Shown here: in pieces, positions 36,461 to 44,985 of the stretch | Layout: each line of letters begins with the position of its first letter | Numbering within the stretch: the first letter of the stretch is position 1 | NCBI RefSeq assembly: GCF_016862075.1 | Contig: NZ_BOMG01000121.1 | Coordinates: forward strand, 1-61,087 | DNA length: 61,087 bases | Direction: 5' to 3' | Origin: Actinoplanes couchii | Lineage (GTDB): Bacteria; Actinomycetota; Actinomycetes; Mycobacteriales; Micromonosporaceae | Program-made: the position numbers and the translations under genes | Notes under the pieces: model-generated | What the model saw: the letters and a program-made list of their open reading frames with translations, nothing else | Database searches by the model: none | Told to the model about the DNA's origin: nothing

Positions 36461-37353
36461 CCTCCATCGCTCCCGGCACAGCCCTGACAGGGCCGAGGAT
36501 CACGGACGCCGGCCCCTCCCGAAACACGCCCAAGCCGAAGGGTGGCATCGGCACAACCATCGTGGTGGCCCTGGTAGCACTGCTGTGGATCTCTCCTCTC
36601 GCGCTGCTCGTCACCACCGCGGTGCGGCCGCTTTCCGACTTCGTCTCCCACGGGCCGTTGTCCTGGCCCGGTGCCTTCACATTCGAGAACTTCGCCGACG
36701 CGTGGGGCATCGGCAACTTCGCCACGACCTACCGCAACAGCACGATCCTGCTGATGCTCAAGGTGCCGCTGGGTGTCTTCGTGTCCGCCATGCTCGCGTA
36801 TGCGCTGGCCAAGCTCCGCATCTGGTTCGGCGCGGCCATCATGTACATCGTCTTTCTCGGCCTGACCATCCCGATCTACATCACCATCGTGCCGGTTTTC
36901 GTGATGGCACGCAGCGCTGGAATCACCGATAGCCTGATCGGGCTCATCGGCCCCTATCTGGCGTTCGGTATCCCGTTCGAGGTGCTGGTGCTGCAGGCCT
37001 TCATCCGCCAGATCCCCGACGAGATCATCGAAGCGGCCAAGATCGACGGTGCCGGTCCCTGGCGCATCTTTCTGACCGTCGTGCTACCCCTGTCCGTGCC
37101 CGCGCTGGTCACCGTGTTCATCCTGGACGCGGTAGCGACCTGGAATGAGTTCCTGTTCGCTCTGATCATGCTCAACTCCGACGCCAGCAAGACGATCCCG
37201 GTCGGGCTGCTCAACTTCCAGGGCCAGTTCGCCAACAACAGCACCGGTCTGGCCGCTGGCATCCTCATAGCCGTCGTACCCATCCTGATCGCCTACACGT
37301 TCCTGCAACGCTGGATCGTCGGCGGCCTCACCGCCGGCGCGTCCAAAGGCTGA
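36457..37353 (+). CDS. CUT1 ABC permease (MalG type)
   Basis: 298 residues. It has a Pro-rich cytosolic N-terminus of about 30 residues, then MalG-like helices with EAA loop IIEAAKIDGAGPWRIFL and the C-terminal LQRWIVGGLTAGASKG signature. It forms the translocation channel with the 35549 product. It is the last gene of the LacI-controlled operon and converges on the SorC gene, with a 34-bp gap in which no clear terminator hairpin is seen. Confidence 0.92.
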   Translation: MTSIAPGTALTGPRITDAGPSRNTPKPKGGIGTTIVVALVALLWISPLALLVTTAVRPLSDFVSHGPLSWPGAFTFENFADAWGIGNFATTYRNSTILLMLKVPLGVFVSAMLAYALAKLRIWFGAAIMYIVFLGLTIPIYITIVPVFVMARSAGITDSLIGLIGPYLAFGIPFEVLVLQAFIRQIPDEIIEAAKIDGAGPWRIFLTVVLPLSVPALVTVFILDAVATWNEFLFALIMLNSDASKTIPVGLLNFQGQFANNSTGLAAGILIAVVPILIAYTFLQRWIVGGLTAGASKG

Positions 37354-37387
37354 CGAACGGCCGTACCCCCGCAGCGGATCGACGACC

Positions 37388-38395
37388 TCAGTCGGCGGTT
37401 GGAAGAACCAGGCTGCGGGCCACCTGCAGATCGGTGATCAGCACGTTGACCCAACCGCCACGAAGGGCAGCCTTGATGGCCGCGCTCTTACGCAGGCCGC
37501 CGGCCACGGCCACGCGCCGGGGGACGTTACGGAGGGACTCTGCACCGATGCCCAGCACGCGCTCGTCGAAGGCCGACTCGATGTGGTTGCCGTCGGCGTC
37601 GAAGAAGCGCATGCAGACATCTCCGACGGCGCCCGCCGAGCGCAGGGCGGGCAGCTCGCTCTCGGCGAAAGCGTTGCCGCTCTCGCGCAGCAATGGGCTG
37701 GGCTCGATGCTGCCCACACCGATCAGCGCCATCGTCAGGTTCTCGCAGGCCCGCAGCACGGGCTCGATGTTGGGGTCGGTCACGAACATCTGCCGCATGT
37801 CGCCGGACGCCAGCAACCCCGGTGCCAGCAGGTAGACGGCCTGGGCGCCGGTCAGCGCGGACAGCCGACCGGTGATGCGGGTGGCCTGGGTCTGCGCGGT
37901 CACGTTACCCACGCCGCCGAGCATCTGGACGACCTGGTCGGCGACCGGGGTAGGCCGGGGGTGCATGGCCTCGACCGTTGCCAGGATCGTCGAGCTCCAC
38001 GACGAGACACCGATGCGCTCGCCGCCCAGCAGGGTGGTCTCGAGGTACACGGCCGCGGCGGCGCCCAGGGAGCGCATCACGTGGCTCTCGTCGGCGTGGT
38101 CATCGGTGTCGGCCACGATCACCTCGGTGACCCCGTACTCCTGTTCGATCTGTTCCTCGAGCTCGGCGTACACCCCGCCGGGCGCGATCACCGTGGTGCG
38201 CACGATACCGAGGTCCACAGCCCGTTTGAGGAGGCGCGAGACGCGCGGCTGCGAGATGTGCAGCTGCGCCGCGATCTGCGGCTGCCGCATCCCACGCTCG
38301 TGATACATGCGGGCCACCTTGGTCAGCAACCGGATCTGGTCGGTGGCGACCTTGTCCAGGGCGGCCGTGCTCGCCGCCGGGTAGTGCTCTGCCAC
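37388..38395 (-). CDS. SorC-family sugar-responsive regulator
   Basis: 335 residues from GTG 38395, chosen for the GGGAGGA RBS 6 bp upstream over an ATG at 38434. N-terminal HTH (TKVARMYHERGMRQPQIAAQLHISQPRVSRLLKRA), then the SorC sugar-phosphate-binding domain (GGERIGVSSWSSTILATVEAM, VVQMLGGVGN, LPALRSAGAVGDVCMRFFDADG, VAVAGGLRKSAAIKAALRGGWVNVLITD). It is divergent from the large pentose operon at 38729. Copies of a 14-bp dyad lie next to both starts. By family knowledge the inducer is a phosphorylated sugar intermediate of the pathway it controls. Confidence 0.93.
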   Translation of the reverse strand: MAEHYPAASTAALDKVATDQIRLLTKVARMYHERGMRQPQIAAQLHISQPRVSRLLKRAVDLGIVRTTVIAPGGVYAELEEQIEQEYGVTEVIVADTDDHADESHVMRSLGAAAAVYLETTLLGGERIGVSSWSSTILATVEAMHPRPTPVADQVVQMLGGVGNVTAQTQATRITGRLSALTGAQAVYLLAPGLLASGDMRQMFVTDPNIEPVLRACENLTMALIGVGSIEPSPLLRESGNAFAESELPALRSAGAVGDVCMRFFDADGNHIESAFDERVLGIGAESLRNVPRRVAVAGGLRKSAAIKAALRGGWVNVLITDLQVARSLVLPTAD

Positions 38396-38423
38396 GCCGT
38401 CCTCCCGTGTGCGTCCTGCGCAG

Positions 38424-38437
38424 AGAATATCCATTCA
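38424..38437. promoter_or_regulatory. SorC operator, copy near the regulator gene
   Basis: AGAATATCCATTCA is the reverse complement of the 38714 element with one mismatch. It lies 29 bp upstream of the SorC start. Confidence 0.6.
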
Positions 38438-38713
38438 GCCTGTACTCGTTCCGTCGGAGTGACCTCCGGGCCGCGAAGTCGCTCTGCAGCTCGGCCGCCC
38501 ATCGTGTCTTCGGGAAGGCGTCGCGTCCCGGTTGAGGATGTTGGAGATGGCTGCCTTCTGACCGAACCTCCGCTGCACCCGCTGCCACGACGCTCTGACC
38601 GTGCCGTCGAGGACGCCGACATCGGGGGAAGACGCGCGGCGAAGCAAGACGGGAACGACCCGTTGACAAGAAGGACATCGAGCGTTCACAGTGAAAGCAT
38701 GCCCAATCGCCTA
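38438..38713. other. Divergent control region between SorC and the pentose operon
   Basis: No intact gene. On the minus strand a short stretch reads GQKAAISNILNRDATPSRR, faintly like the HTH of a LacI regulator, possibly a fossil; confidence in that is low. The promoters of both flanking units must lie here. Confidence 0.4.
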
Positions 38714-38727
38714 TGAATGGATATTCA
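38714..38727. promoter_or_regulatory. SorC operator, copy at the pentose operon start
   Basis: TGAATGGATATTCA, a TGAAT/ATTCA dyad immediately before the ATG at 38729. Its contact with the start codon, and the absence of an RBS, suggest the transcript starts very close to the gene. Confidence 0.6.
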
Positions 38728-38728
38728 C

Positions 38729-39394
38729 ATGACGGTGATCGCACGCCGACTGCTCGCCGCGACCACGGCGGCGACGCTGGCGCCGGCGATGGCGGCCTGT
38801 AGCAAGATCCCGGGCGTCTACGTGTACGAGAAGGACGGCCAGACCTCCGCCGCGGCATCGGCCACGGACCCCAAGACGTACGTCGACGACAATTGGGCGC
38901 AGAAGATCGTGCCGACCGTGCACGACAACGCCGTCGACATCACAACGGTGGCCGCCGCTATCGCCGACGACCAGGAGGCGGCCGGAAAGAAGTACGGCAA
39001 CCAGACCGGCACCGGTAGCCCATACGCCTTCATGGTCAAGGGTTCCGGAACGGTGACCGAGGTCGACACCTCGACACCGACCGGCCCGGTCACCGTCGAG
39101 GTGCCCGCGGTGGCCGGCGACAAACCAGTCAAGGTCACCATGGCGACCGGCCCGGTCATCGCCGGCACCGCGATCCGCGACGCCGTCAAGTTCATCGCGT
39201 TCGGCGACTTCACCAACCAGATCGACTACGCCGAGGTCGCGAACCAGATCAACGACCGCGTCAAGACCGACGTCATCGCCGAGGCGGGCGATAGGGCCGC
39301 TTTGAAGGGCAAGAAGGTCACGTTCTACGGCGCCTTCTCGTCGCTCGCGCCCGGCACGATCTTCCTGGTCCCGACCGAGCTGACGAGCAGCTGA
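38729..39394 (+). CDS. DUF2291 lipoprotein of a sugar ABC operon
   Basis: 221 residues. The signal ends in a lipobox (LAPAMAAC-S), giving a membrane-anchored extracytoplasmic protein. The body matches the DUF2291 family (DPKTYVDDNWAQKIVP, VKFIAFGDFTNQIDYAEVANQIND), which is found almost only next to RbsABC-type sugar importers and may act as an accessory binding factor; its role is not established. The start is ATG 38729 or ATG 38717, neither with a good RBS, so leaderless translation is possible. It overlaps the ATPase start by one base. Confidence 0.88.
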   Translation: MTVIARRLLAATTAATLAPAMAACSKIPGVYVYEKDGQTSAAASATDPKTYVDDNWAQKIVPTVHDNAVDITTVAAAIADDQEAAGKKYGNQTGTGSPYAFMVKGSGTVTEVDTSTPTGPVTVEVPAVAGDKPVKVTMATGPVIAGTAIRDAVKFIAFGDFTNQIDYAEVANQINDRVKTDVIAEAGDRAALKGKKVTFYGAFSSLAPGTIFLVPTELTSS

Positions 39395-40908
39395 TGGCCG
39401 AGATTCTGGAAGCTCGCAACATCAGCAAGAACTACGGCGGTGTCCGGGCACTGAAGGACGTCACGTTCACGGCGTACCGCGGGCAGGTCAACGTGCTGGT
39501 GGGCGAGAACGGCGCCGGCAAGTCGACACTGATGAAGATCCTTTCCGGATCTGAGCAGCCGACAAGCGGCGAGATCCTGCTCGACGGCGAGCCCGCGCAG
39601 CTCGACAGTCCTCGGGCGGCCCAGGCCCGGGGCATCGGCATCATCCATCAGGAGCTCAGCCTCTTCCCCAACCTGTCGATCGCCGAGAACCTGTTCGCCG
39701 GCCGGGAGCTGCGCCGGGGCGGCCTCTTCGTCGACGCCGGCGGTCAGCGTCGCCGCGCCCGCGAGGTGCTGAAGCGACTTGGCCAGGAGCGCCTCGATCC
39801 GGACACGCTCGTCGGGGACCTGCCGATCGGTCAGCAGCAGCTCATCGAGATCGGCCGGGTGCTGCTCGAGGACGTGCGCGTACTGATCATGGACGAGCCC
39901 ACGTCGGCCCTGTCCAACCACGAGGTCGACGTGCTCTTCGAGGTGATGGGCGACCTGCGCCGCGACGATGTCACGGTCATCTACATCTCGCACAAGCTCG
40001 ACGAGTTCCGGCGTATCGGCGACTGGGTCACCGTATTCCGCGACGGCCGACTGGTCGCCCACGAGTCGATGAGCAAGACCGACACCGGCTGGATCGTAGG
40101 CCAGATGGTCGGCCGCGACCCCGACTCGCTCTACGTCCGCAACAGTTCCCCGGTCGGTGACGTGCTTCTCGAGGTACGCGGGCTCACCGTCCCCGGCACG
40201 GTCAAGGTCGACGACGTCTCGCTCAGGGTGCGAGCGGGTGAGGTGGTGGGAATCTACGGCCTCATGGGTGCCGGCCGCACCGAGTTGATGGAGACGCTGA
40301 TGGGAATGCGCCGCCCGATCGCCGGCAACGTCGTCGTCAAGGGAGCAACCGAGCCCAAGGGCACGGTGCAGGCGCGGATGGCAGCGGGCCTGGCACTCGT
40401 ACCCGAGGATCGGCAACGCGACGGGCTGGTGCAGACCATGTCCGTGCGCGACAACATCCTGCTGGCCACTATCGCCCGGATGACCCGCGGCGGCCTGCTG
40501 GCCGGTGAGGCCGAGCAGCGTACGGCCAAGGACAAGGTCGGCGAGCTGGCCATCAAGATCCCAGGCCTGGGAGCGCTGGTGACCTCGCTCAGCGGTGGCA
40601 ATCAGCAGAAGGTCGTGCTGGCCCGGGCCCTGCTCACTGAGCCGGTCGTGCTGCTGCTGGACGAGCCCACCCGCGGCATCGACGTCGGCGCCAAGTCGCA
40701 GATCGCCGGGCTGATGGCCGAACTGGCCGCGCAGGGTTTCGGGGTGCTCTTCATCTCGAGCGAGCTGGCCGAGGTCATGGCCATGGCCGACCGGGTGCTG
40801 GTGATGGCCCGCGGACGCATCACCGCCGAGTTCACCGCCGAGAACGTCACCGAGGAGGCACTCGTCACCGCCTCCGCAGCCGACAGCGTTCTGGAGGCGA
40901 CCACGTGA
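39394..40908 (+). CDS. CUT2 sugar ABC ATPase (RbsA/XylG type)
   Basis: 504 residues with two fused ABC domains. The first has an intact Walker A GENGAGKST (37-45), and LPIGQQQLIEIGRVLL plus VLIMDEPTSAL. The second has the degenerate Walker A GLMGAGRTE usual in RbsA proteins, with LSGGNQQKVVLARAL and LLLDEPTRGIDVG. It energises import by the 40946 permease. It is the only sugar-importer ATPase in the window, and its CUT2 type makes sharing with the two CUT1 systems unlikely. Confidence 0.94.
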   Translation: MAEILEARNISKNYGGVRALKDVTFTAYRGQVNVLVGENGAGKSTLMKILSGSEQPTSGEILLDGEPAQLDSPRAAQARGIGIIHQELSLFPNLSIAENLFAGRELRRGGLFVDAGGQRRRAREVLKRLGQERLDPDTLVGDLPIGQQQLIEIGRVLLEDVRVLIMDEPTSALSNHEVDVLFEVMGDLRRDDVTVIYISHKLDEFRRIGDWVTVFRDGRLVAHESMSKTDTGWIVGQMVGRDPDSLYVRNSSPVGDVLLEVRGLTVPGTVKVDDVSLRVRAGEVVGIYGLMGAGRTELMETLMGMRRPIAGNVVVKGATEPKGTVQARMAAGLALVPEDRQRDGLVQTMSVRDNILLATIARMTRGGLLAGEAEQRTAKDKVGELAIKIPGLGALVTSLSGGNQQKVVLARALLTEPVVLLLDEPTRGIDVGAKSQIAGLMAELAAQGFGVLFISSELAEVMAMADRVLVMARGRITAEFTAENVTEEALVTASAADSVLEATT

Positions 40909-40945
40909 CCACCTGTTCGTTCGGCAGCGTCCTGGAGGCAACATC

Positions 40946-42028
40946 ATGACCAACACCGACGTCGCCGCGCCGGCCTCCACCGCAGCCGCGCCTCGACCCG
41001 AGGAGCCGCGCAGCACGGCGCTCAAACGGGCCGCGCTGCTGCTCGTGCGTGGCCGTACGCTGGTCGTGCTGGTCATCCTGGTGATCATCTTCAGCTCGAT
41101 CTCATCGGAGTACCTGACCCAGAGCAACCTGATCCTGATGACCAAGCACGTGGCCATCAACGCGATCCTGGCCATCGGCGTCACCTTCGTCATCCTCACC
41201 GGCGGCATCGACCTTTCGGTGGGGTCGATCGCGGGCCTGGCCAGCATGGTCGCCGGCGGGTTGCTCTTCAACGGGCTGAACTTCCCCGGCGGTACGGTGT
41301 TCTTCTCCGTCGCCATGGTCCTCCTCATCGGCATCGTGGCTGGGGCGCTGGTCGGCGCGGTCAACGGGTTGCTGATCACCCGGTTGAAGGTGGCGCCGTT
41401 CATCGCCACGCTCGGCATGCTCTACGTGGCCCGCGGCGCTGCCCAGCTGCACAGCGACGGCGGCACGTACCCCGACCTGGCCGGCACCGAGGCCCGCGGC
41501 AACACCGGCTTCGGCTTCATCGGGGCGGACAGCGTGCTCGGCATCCCGGTCGCCGTCTGGATCATGGTCGTGGTGGCGGCGGCCGCCATCGTCGTCACCA
41601 CCAAGACGCCGTTCGGCAAGCGCATCTACGCGGTCGGCGGTAACGAGCGGGCCGCGGTGCTGTCGGGGATCAGGGTCAACCGGGTCAAGATCGCGGTGTA
41701 CGTGATCTCGGGTGCCTGTGCCGCGCTGGCCGGCCTGCTGCTCACATCGGAGCTGGGCGCCGCCTATCCGGACACTGCTACGACCTATGAGCTGAACGCC
41801 ATCGCGGCCGCGGTGCTGGGCGGCACCGCGCTGGCCGGCGGGCGCGGCACGATCATCGGCACTGTCATGGGCGCCTTCGTCATCGGCTTCCTCAGCGACG
41901 GCCTGGTGCTGGTCGGCGTCTCCACCTTCTGGCAGTCGGTGGTCAAGGGCGCCGTCATCATCGTCGCCGTCATCACCGAGCAGGCCCAGCAGCGTTTGCA
42001 GTCCGACCTGACCAGACGCACCGCGTAA
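40946..42028 (+). CDS. CUT2 sugar ABC permease (RbsC type)
   Basis: 360 residues, ATG with GGAGG upstream. It has a basic N-terminal tail, then about eight to ten hydrophobic segments with RbsC hallmarks: NAILAIGVTFVILTGGIDLSVGS, GAVNGLLITRLKVAPFIATLGML, FGKRIYAVGGNERAAVLSGI and AAAVLGGTALAGGRGTIIGTVMGA. It forms the membrane channel for a monosaccharide (pentose-like) substrate. Confidence 0.94.
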   Translation: MTNTDVAAPASTAAAPRPEEPRSTALKRAALLLVRGRTLVVLVILVIIFSSISSEYLTQSNLILMTKHVAINAILAIGVTFVILTGGIDLSVGSIAGLASMVAGGLLFNGLNFPGGTVFFSVAMVLLIGIVAGALVGAVNGLLITRLKVAPFIATLGMLYVARGAAQLHSDGGTYPDLAGTEARGNTGFGFIGADSVLGIPVAVWIMVVVAAAAIVVTTKTPFGKRIYAVGGNERAAVLSGIRVNRVKIAVYVISGACAALAGLLLTSELGAAYPDTATTYELNAIAAAVLGGTALAGGRGTIIGTVMGAFVIGFLSDGLVLVGVSTFWQSVVKGAVIIVAVITEQAQQRLQSDLTRRTA

Positions 42029-42080
42029 GCGCTTCTACCCCGCCTCTCCCGTTCCATCGCACCCGAAGGGACACATAGTC

Positions 42081-43073
42081 ATGAAACATCTCCCCGCCCG
42101 CCGAGCCCTGCTCGCCGTCAGCGCCGCCTCGGTCCTCGCCCTTGCCGCATGCGGCGGTGGCGGAGACGGGTCCGGATCGCCGGGCGAGAGCGCGGCCCCC
42201 GCCGCGTCCAAGTTGATCGTGATCATCACGCCGTCACCCGACAACGTGTTCTTCAAGGCTGAGCAGGACGCCGCCGCGGCCCGGGCCGAAAGCCTCGGCT
42301 ACGAGACGCTGGTCCTCAGCCACGACGACGACCCCACCAAGCAGAGCCAGCAGTTCGACACGGCCATCTCCCGTAAGGCGGCCGCGATCATCCTCGACAA
42401 CGCCGGCGCCGATGCCTCGGTCACCGCCATCCAGAGGGCCAAGGACGCCGACATCCCGACCTTCCTCATCGACCGAGAGATCAACAAGACCGGGGTCGCG
42501 GTCGCCCAGATCGTCTCCAACAACGCCCAGGGCGCCGGGCTCGGCGGCCAGGAGTTCGCCAAGCTGATGGGCAACAAGGGCGAGTACGCCGAGCTGCTGG
42601 GCAAGCCGACCGACACCAACGCCGGCGTCCGTTCGAAGGGCTACCACGGCGTCCTCGACCAGTTCCCCGATCTGAAGATGGTGGCTCAGCAGAGCGCCAA
42701 CTGGGACCAGGCCGAGGCGCTGCAGAAGACCCAGACCATCCTGCAGGCCCACCCGAACATCAAGGGCATCATCGCCGGCAACGACACGATGGCCCTCGGC
42801 GCGTACGCGGCGGTGCAGGCGGCCAAGAAGGACATCGTCGTGGTCGGCTTCGACGGCAGCCCCGACGTCGTCTCGTCGATCCAGAAGAAGGCCATCAGGG
42901 CGACCGTCCTGCAGCCGGCCAGCAAGATCGCGCAGATGGCGGTGGACCAGGCCGACGTTTACATCAAGGCCGGCGGCAAGACCGACCAGCCCGAGAAGCA
43001 GTCGATCGACTGCGTACTCGTCACCGCCGACAACGCCGACACGGTCAAGAACTTCGCCGTCGAAGGCTCCTGA
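42081..43073 (+). CDS. CUT2 sugar-binding lipoprotein (RbsB type)
   Basis: 330 residues with lipobox LALAAC (Cys24) and a Gly/Ser linker. The RbsB-like fold shows NVFFKAEQDAAAARAESLGYE, DTAISRKAAAIILDNAGADA, IPTFLIDREIN, IKGIIAGNDTMALGAYAAVQ and VVGFDGSPDVV. It binds the monosaccharide for the 39394/40946 importer. RbsB relatives specific for D-apiose, ribose, xylitol and others cannot be told apart by eye. Confidence 0.93.
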   Translation: MKHLPARRALLAVSAASVLALAACGGGGDGSGSPGESAAPAASKLIVIITPSPDNVFFKAEQDAAAARAESLGYETLVLSHDDDPTKQSQQFDTAISRKAAAIILDNAGADASVTAIQRAKDADIPTFLIDREINKTGVAVAQIVSNNAQGAGLGGQEFAKLMGNKGEYAELLGKPTDTNAGVRSKGYHGVLDQFPDLKMVAQQSANWDQAEALQKTQTILQAHPNIKGIIAGNDTMALGAYAAVQAAKKDIVVVGFDGSPDVVSSIQKKAIRATVLQPASKIAQMAVDQADVYIKAGGKTDQPEKQSIDCVLVTADNADTVKNFAVEGS

Positions 43074-43144
43074 CCTTGATTCCCGGGTGGCCTCACAATG
43101 CCCGCCCGGCCAGGTCGTGTCACCACCCGTAGAAAGGCACACCC

Positions 43145-44026
43145 ATGCTGGTCGCCGATCCCCGTACCGCCGCCGCCTGGCGCCGATTCCGGCAGGAGTT
43201 CACCGAAACCAGCCCCGAGCGCCGCCGCGAAATGCTGCGGGAGCGGGCCAACCAGTCCCGCACCACCGACCTGCACATGATCGGCCGGGCCGGCCTGGGG
43301 CATGTGGGCGGCGACATGTCCGTCCTCGACATCCTCACCACGCTCTTCTTCTCGGTGCTGCGCATCGACCCCGAGAAGCCCGACTGGGACGACCGCGACC
43401 GCTTCGTGCTCAGCAAGGGACACACCGCCGCGGCCCTGTACGCGACCCTGGCCGCGACCGGGTTCTTCCCGACCACCGAGCTCGACATGTTCGCCGCGCC
43501 GCTCTCGGCACTCAACGGCCACCCCAACCGGGTCAAGGTGCCGGGCGTCGAGACCAACACCGGCCCCCTCGGCCACGGCTTGCCGGTCTCGGTCGGCATG
43601 GCCATCGCGGGCCGGCTCTCGTCGTCGTCACGTCACGTCTATGTGGTGCTGGGCGACGGCGAGCTGCAGGAAGGCAGCAATTGGGAAGCGGCGATGACTG
43701 CCGGGCACCGCCGCTTGGCCAATCTCACGGCGATCGTCGACCGCAATCGCCTGCAGCAGGGTGCCCGTACCGAAGAGACGAACGCCCTCGACCCGCTCGA
43801 CGACAAGTTCCGGTCCTTCGGCTGGGACGTCCTCGAGGTCGACGGTCATGACCATCTTGCCCTGTACGACGCGTTCACTGCCCCGCCCGGCGAGCGCCCG
43901 ACCTGCGTCATCGCCAACACAGTCAAGGGAAGAGGCGTCTCCTTCATGGAAGACCGCGTGGAGTGGCACCACAAGGTGCCGTCGGCCGAGCAGATCGTCA
44001 CCGCGGAAGCGGAGCTGGCCCGATGA
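43145..44026 (+). CDS. Transketolase-like subunit A (TPP-binding domain)
   Basis: 293 residues covering the N-terminal half of a transketolase: GRAGLGHVGGDMSVLDIL, DRFVLSKGHTAAALYATLA, LNGHPNR...GPLGHGL, and the TPP/Mg motif GDGELQEGSNWEAAM...IVDRNRLQQGA. Split two-gene transketolases in sugar operons act on special keto-sugar phosphates. In the D-apiose pathway AptA/AptB convert apulose 4-phosphate plus glyceraldehyde 3-phosphate to xylulose 5-phosphate plus dihydroxyacetone. The partner follows with a 4-bp overlap. Confidence 0.92.
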   Translation: MLVADPRTAAAWRRFRQEFTETSPERRREMLRERANQSRTTDLHMIGRAGLGHVGGDMSVLDILTTLFFSVLRIDPEKPDWDDRDRFVLSKGHTAAALYATLAATGFFPTTELDMFAAPLSALNGHPNRVKVPGVETNTGPLGHGLPVSVGMAIAGRLSSSSRHVYVVLGDGELQEGSNWEAAMTAGHRRLANLTAIVDRNRLQQGARTEETNALDPLDDKFRSFGWDVLEVDGHDHLALYDAFTAPPGERPTCVIANTVKGRGVSFMEDRVEWHHKVPSAEQIVTAEAELAR

Positions 44027-44985
44027 ACGCGCCCGCCGTCTCGCCGAGTGAAACGTTCGATTGCCGCGTCGCCTTCGCCGAAGAGCTGAGCGCATTGGCG
44101 CGCGAAGATGAGCGCATCGTCGCCGTGTGCAACGACTCGGTCGGATCGAGCAACCTCGTGCAGTTCCAGAAGGAGTTCCCCGATCGTCTGATCAACGTGG
44201 GCATCGCCGAGCAGGACATGGTCGGTGTCGGGGCCGGGCTGGCGCTCAGCGGCTACATCCCGTTCGTTTGTGGCGCTTCGCCGTTCCTGACCGGGCGCGC
44301 GCTCGAACAGATCAAGGCGGACGTGGCGTACAGCCAGTCGCCGGTCGTGCTGTGCGGGATGAGCCCCGGCATGGCGTACGGGGAACTGGGGCCGACGCAC
44401 CACTCGATCGAGGACCTGTCGTGGCTGCGAGCGATCGCCGGGCTCGACGTGGTCGTGCCGGCCGACCCGGCCGAGACCCGGTCAGCAGTGCGCTGGGCGG
44501 CTGATCCGGCCCGGCCCGTCTTCCTACGCGTGGGCCGGTTCAAGGTCCCCGCAGTGACCGGAAATCGTCCGTTCACCTTCGGTAGGGCGACCACGTTACG
44601 CGATGGCACGGATGTCACGGTGGTGGCGGCCGGAACCATGGTCTCCCGCGCTCTCGAGGCAGCCGAGGAAGCAGCTGAGCAGGGAGTATCCGTGCGAGTG
44701 CTGAACATGTCGACAATCGCGCCGCTCGACGAGGACGCGATTCGCCGGGCGACGACCGAGACTCGGGGCATCGTGACCGCCGAGGAGGCGACCACCACCG
44801 GCGGCCTGGGCGCGGCGGTCGCGGCGGTCGTCGTCACCGAGCGCAATCCGGTGCCGATGCGGATCCTGGGCATCCACCGCGAGTTCGCGCCCACCGGCAC
44901 AACCGCGTTCCTGCTCGAGCACTTCGGGCTGACCTCCGACGACGTCCGGCAGGCCGCGATCGGGCTGGCCCGCGCCGATGTCTGA
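44023..44985 (+). CDS. Transketolase-like subunit B (pyrimidine-binding and C-terminal domains)
   Basis: 320 residues from ATG 44023, overlapping subunit A (ATGA). It holds the transketolase central domain with the catalytic Glu motif RLINVGIAEQDMVGVGAGLAL, GPTHHSIEDLSWLRAIAGLDVVVPADPAE, and the C-terminal regulatory-type domain (VTVVAAGTMVSRALEA, GIVTAEEATTTGGLG). With the 43145 product it forms the full heteromeric enzyme. It overlaps the kinase gene by 8 bp. Confidence 0.92.
   Translation: MNAPAVSPSETFDCRVAFAEELSALAREDERIVAVCNDSVGSSNLVQFQKEFPDRLINVGIAEQDMVGVGAGLALSGYIPFVCGASPFLTGRALEQIKADVAYSQSPVVLCGMSPGMAYGELGPTHHSIEDLSWLRAIAGLDVVVPADPAETRSAVRWAADPARPVFLRVGRFKVPAVTGNRPFTFGRATTLRDGTDVTVVAAGTMVSRALEAAEEAAEQGVSVRVLNMSTIAPLDEDAIRRATTETRGIVTAEEATTTGGLGAAVAAVVVTERNPVPMRILGIHREFAPTGTTAFLLEHFGLTSDDVRQAAIGLARADV

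Noticed and set aside
38500..38600. LacI-HTH-like string on the minus strand in the SorC divergent region
   Set aside because: Similarity is limited to about a dozen residues without the rest of the HTH, too weak to call a gene remnant.
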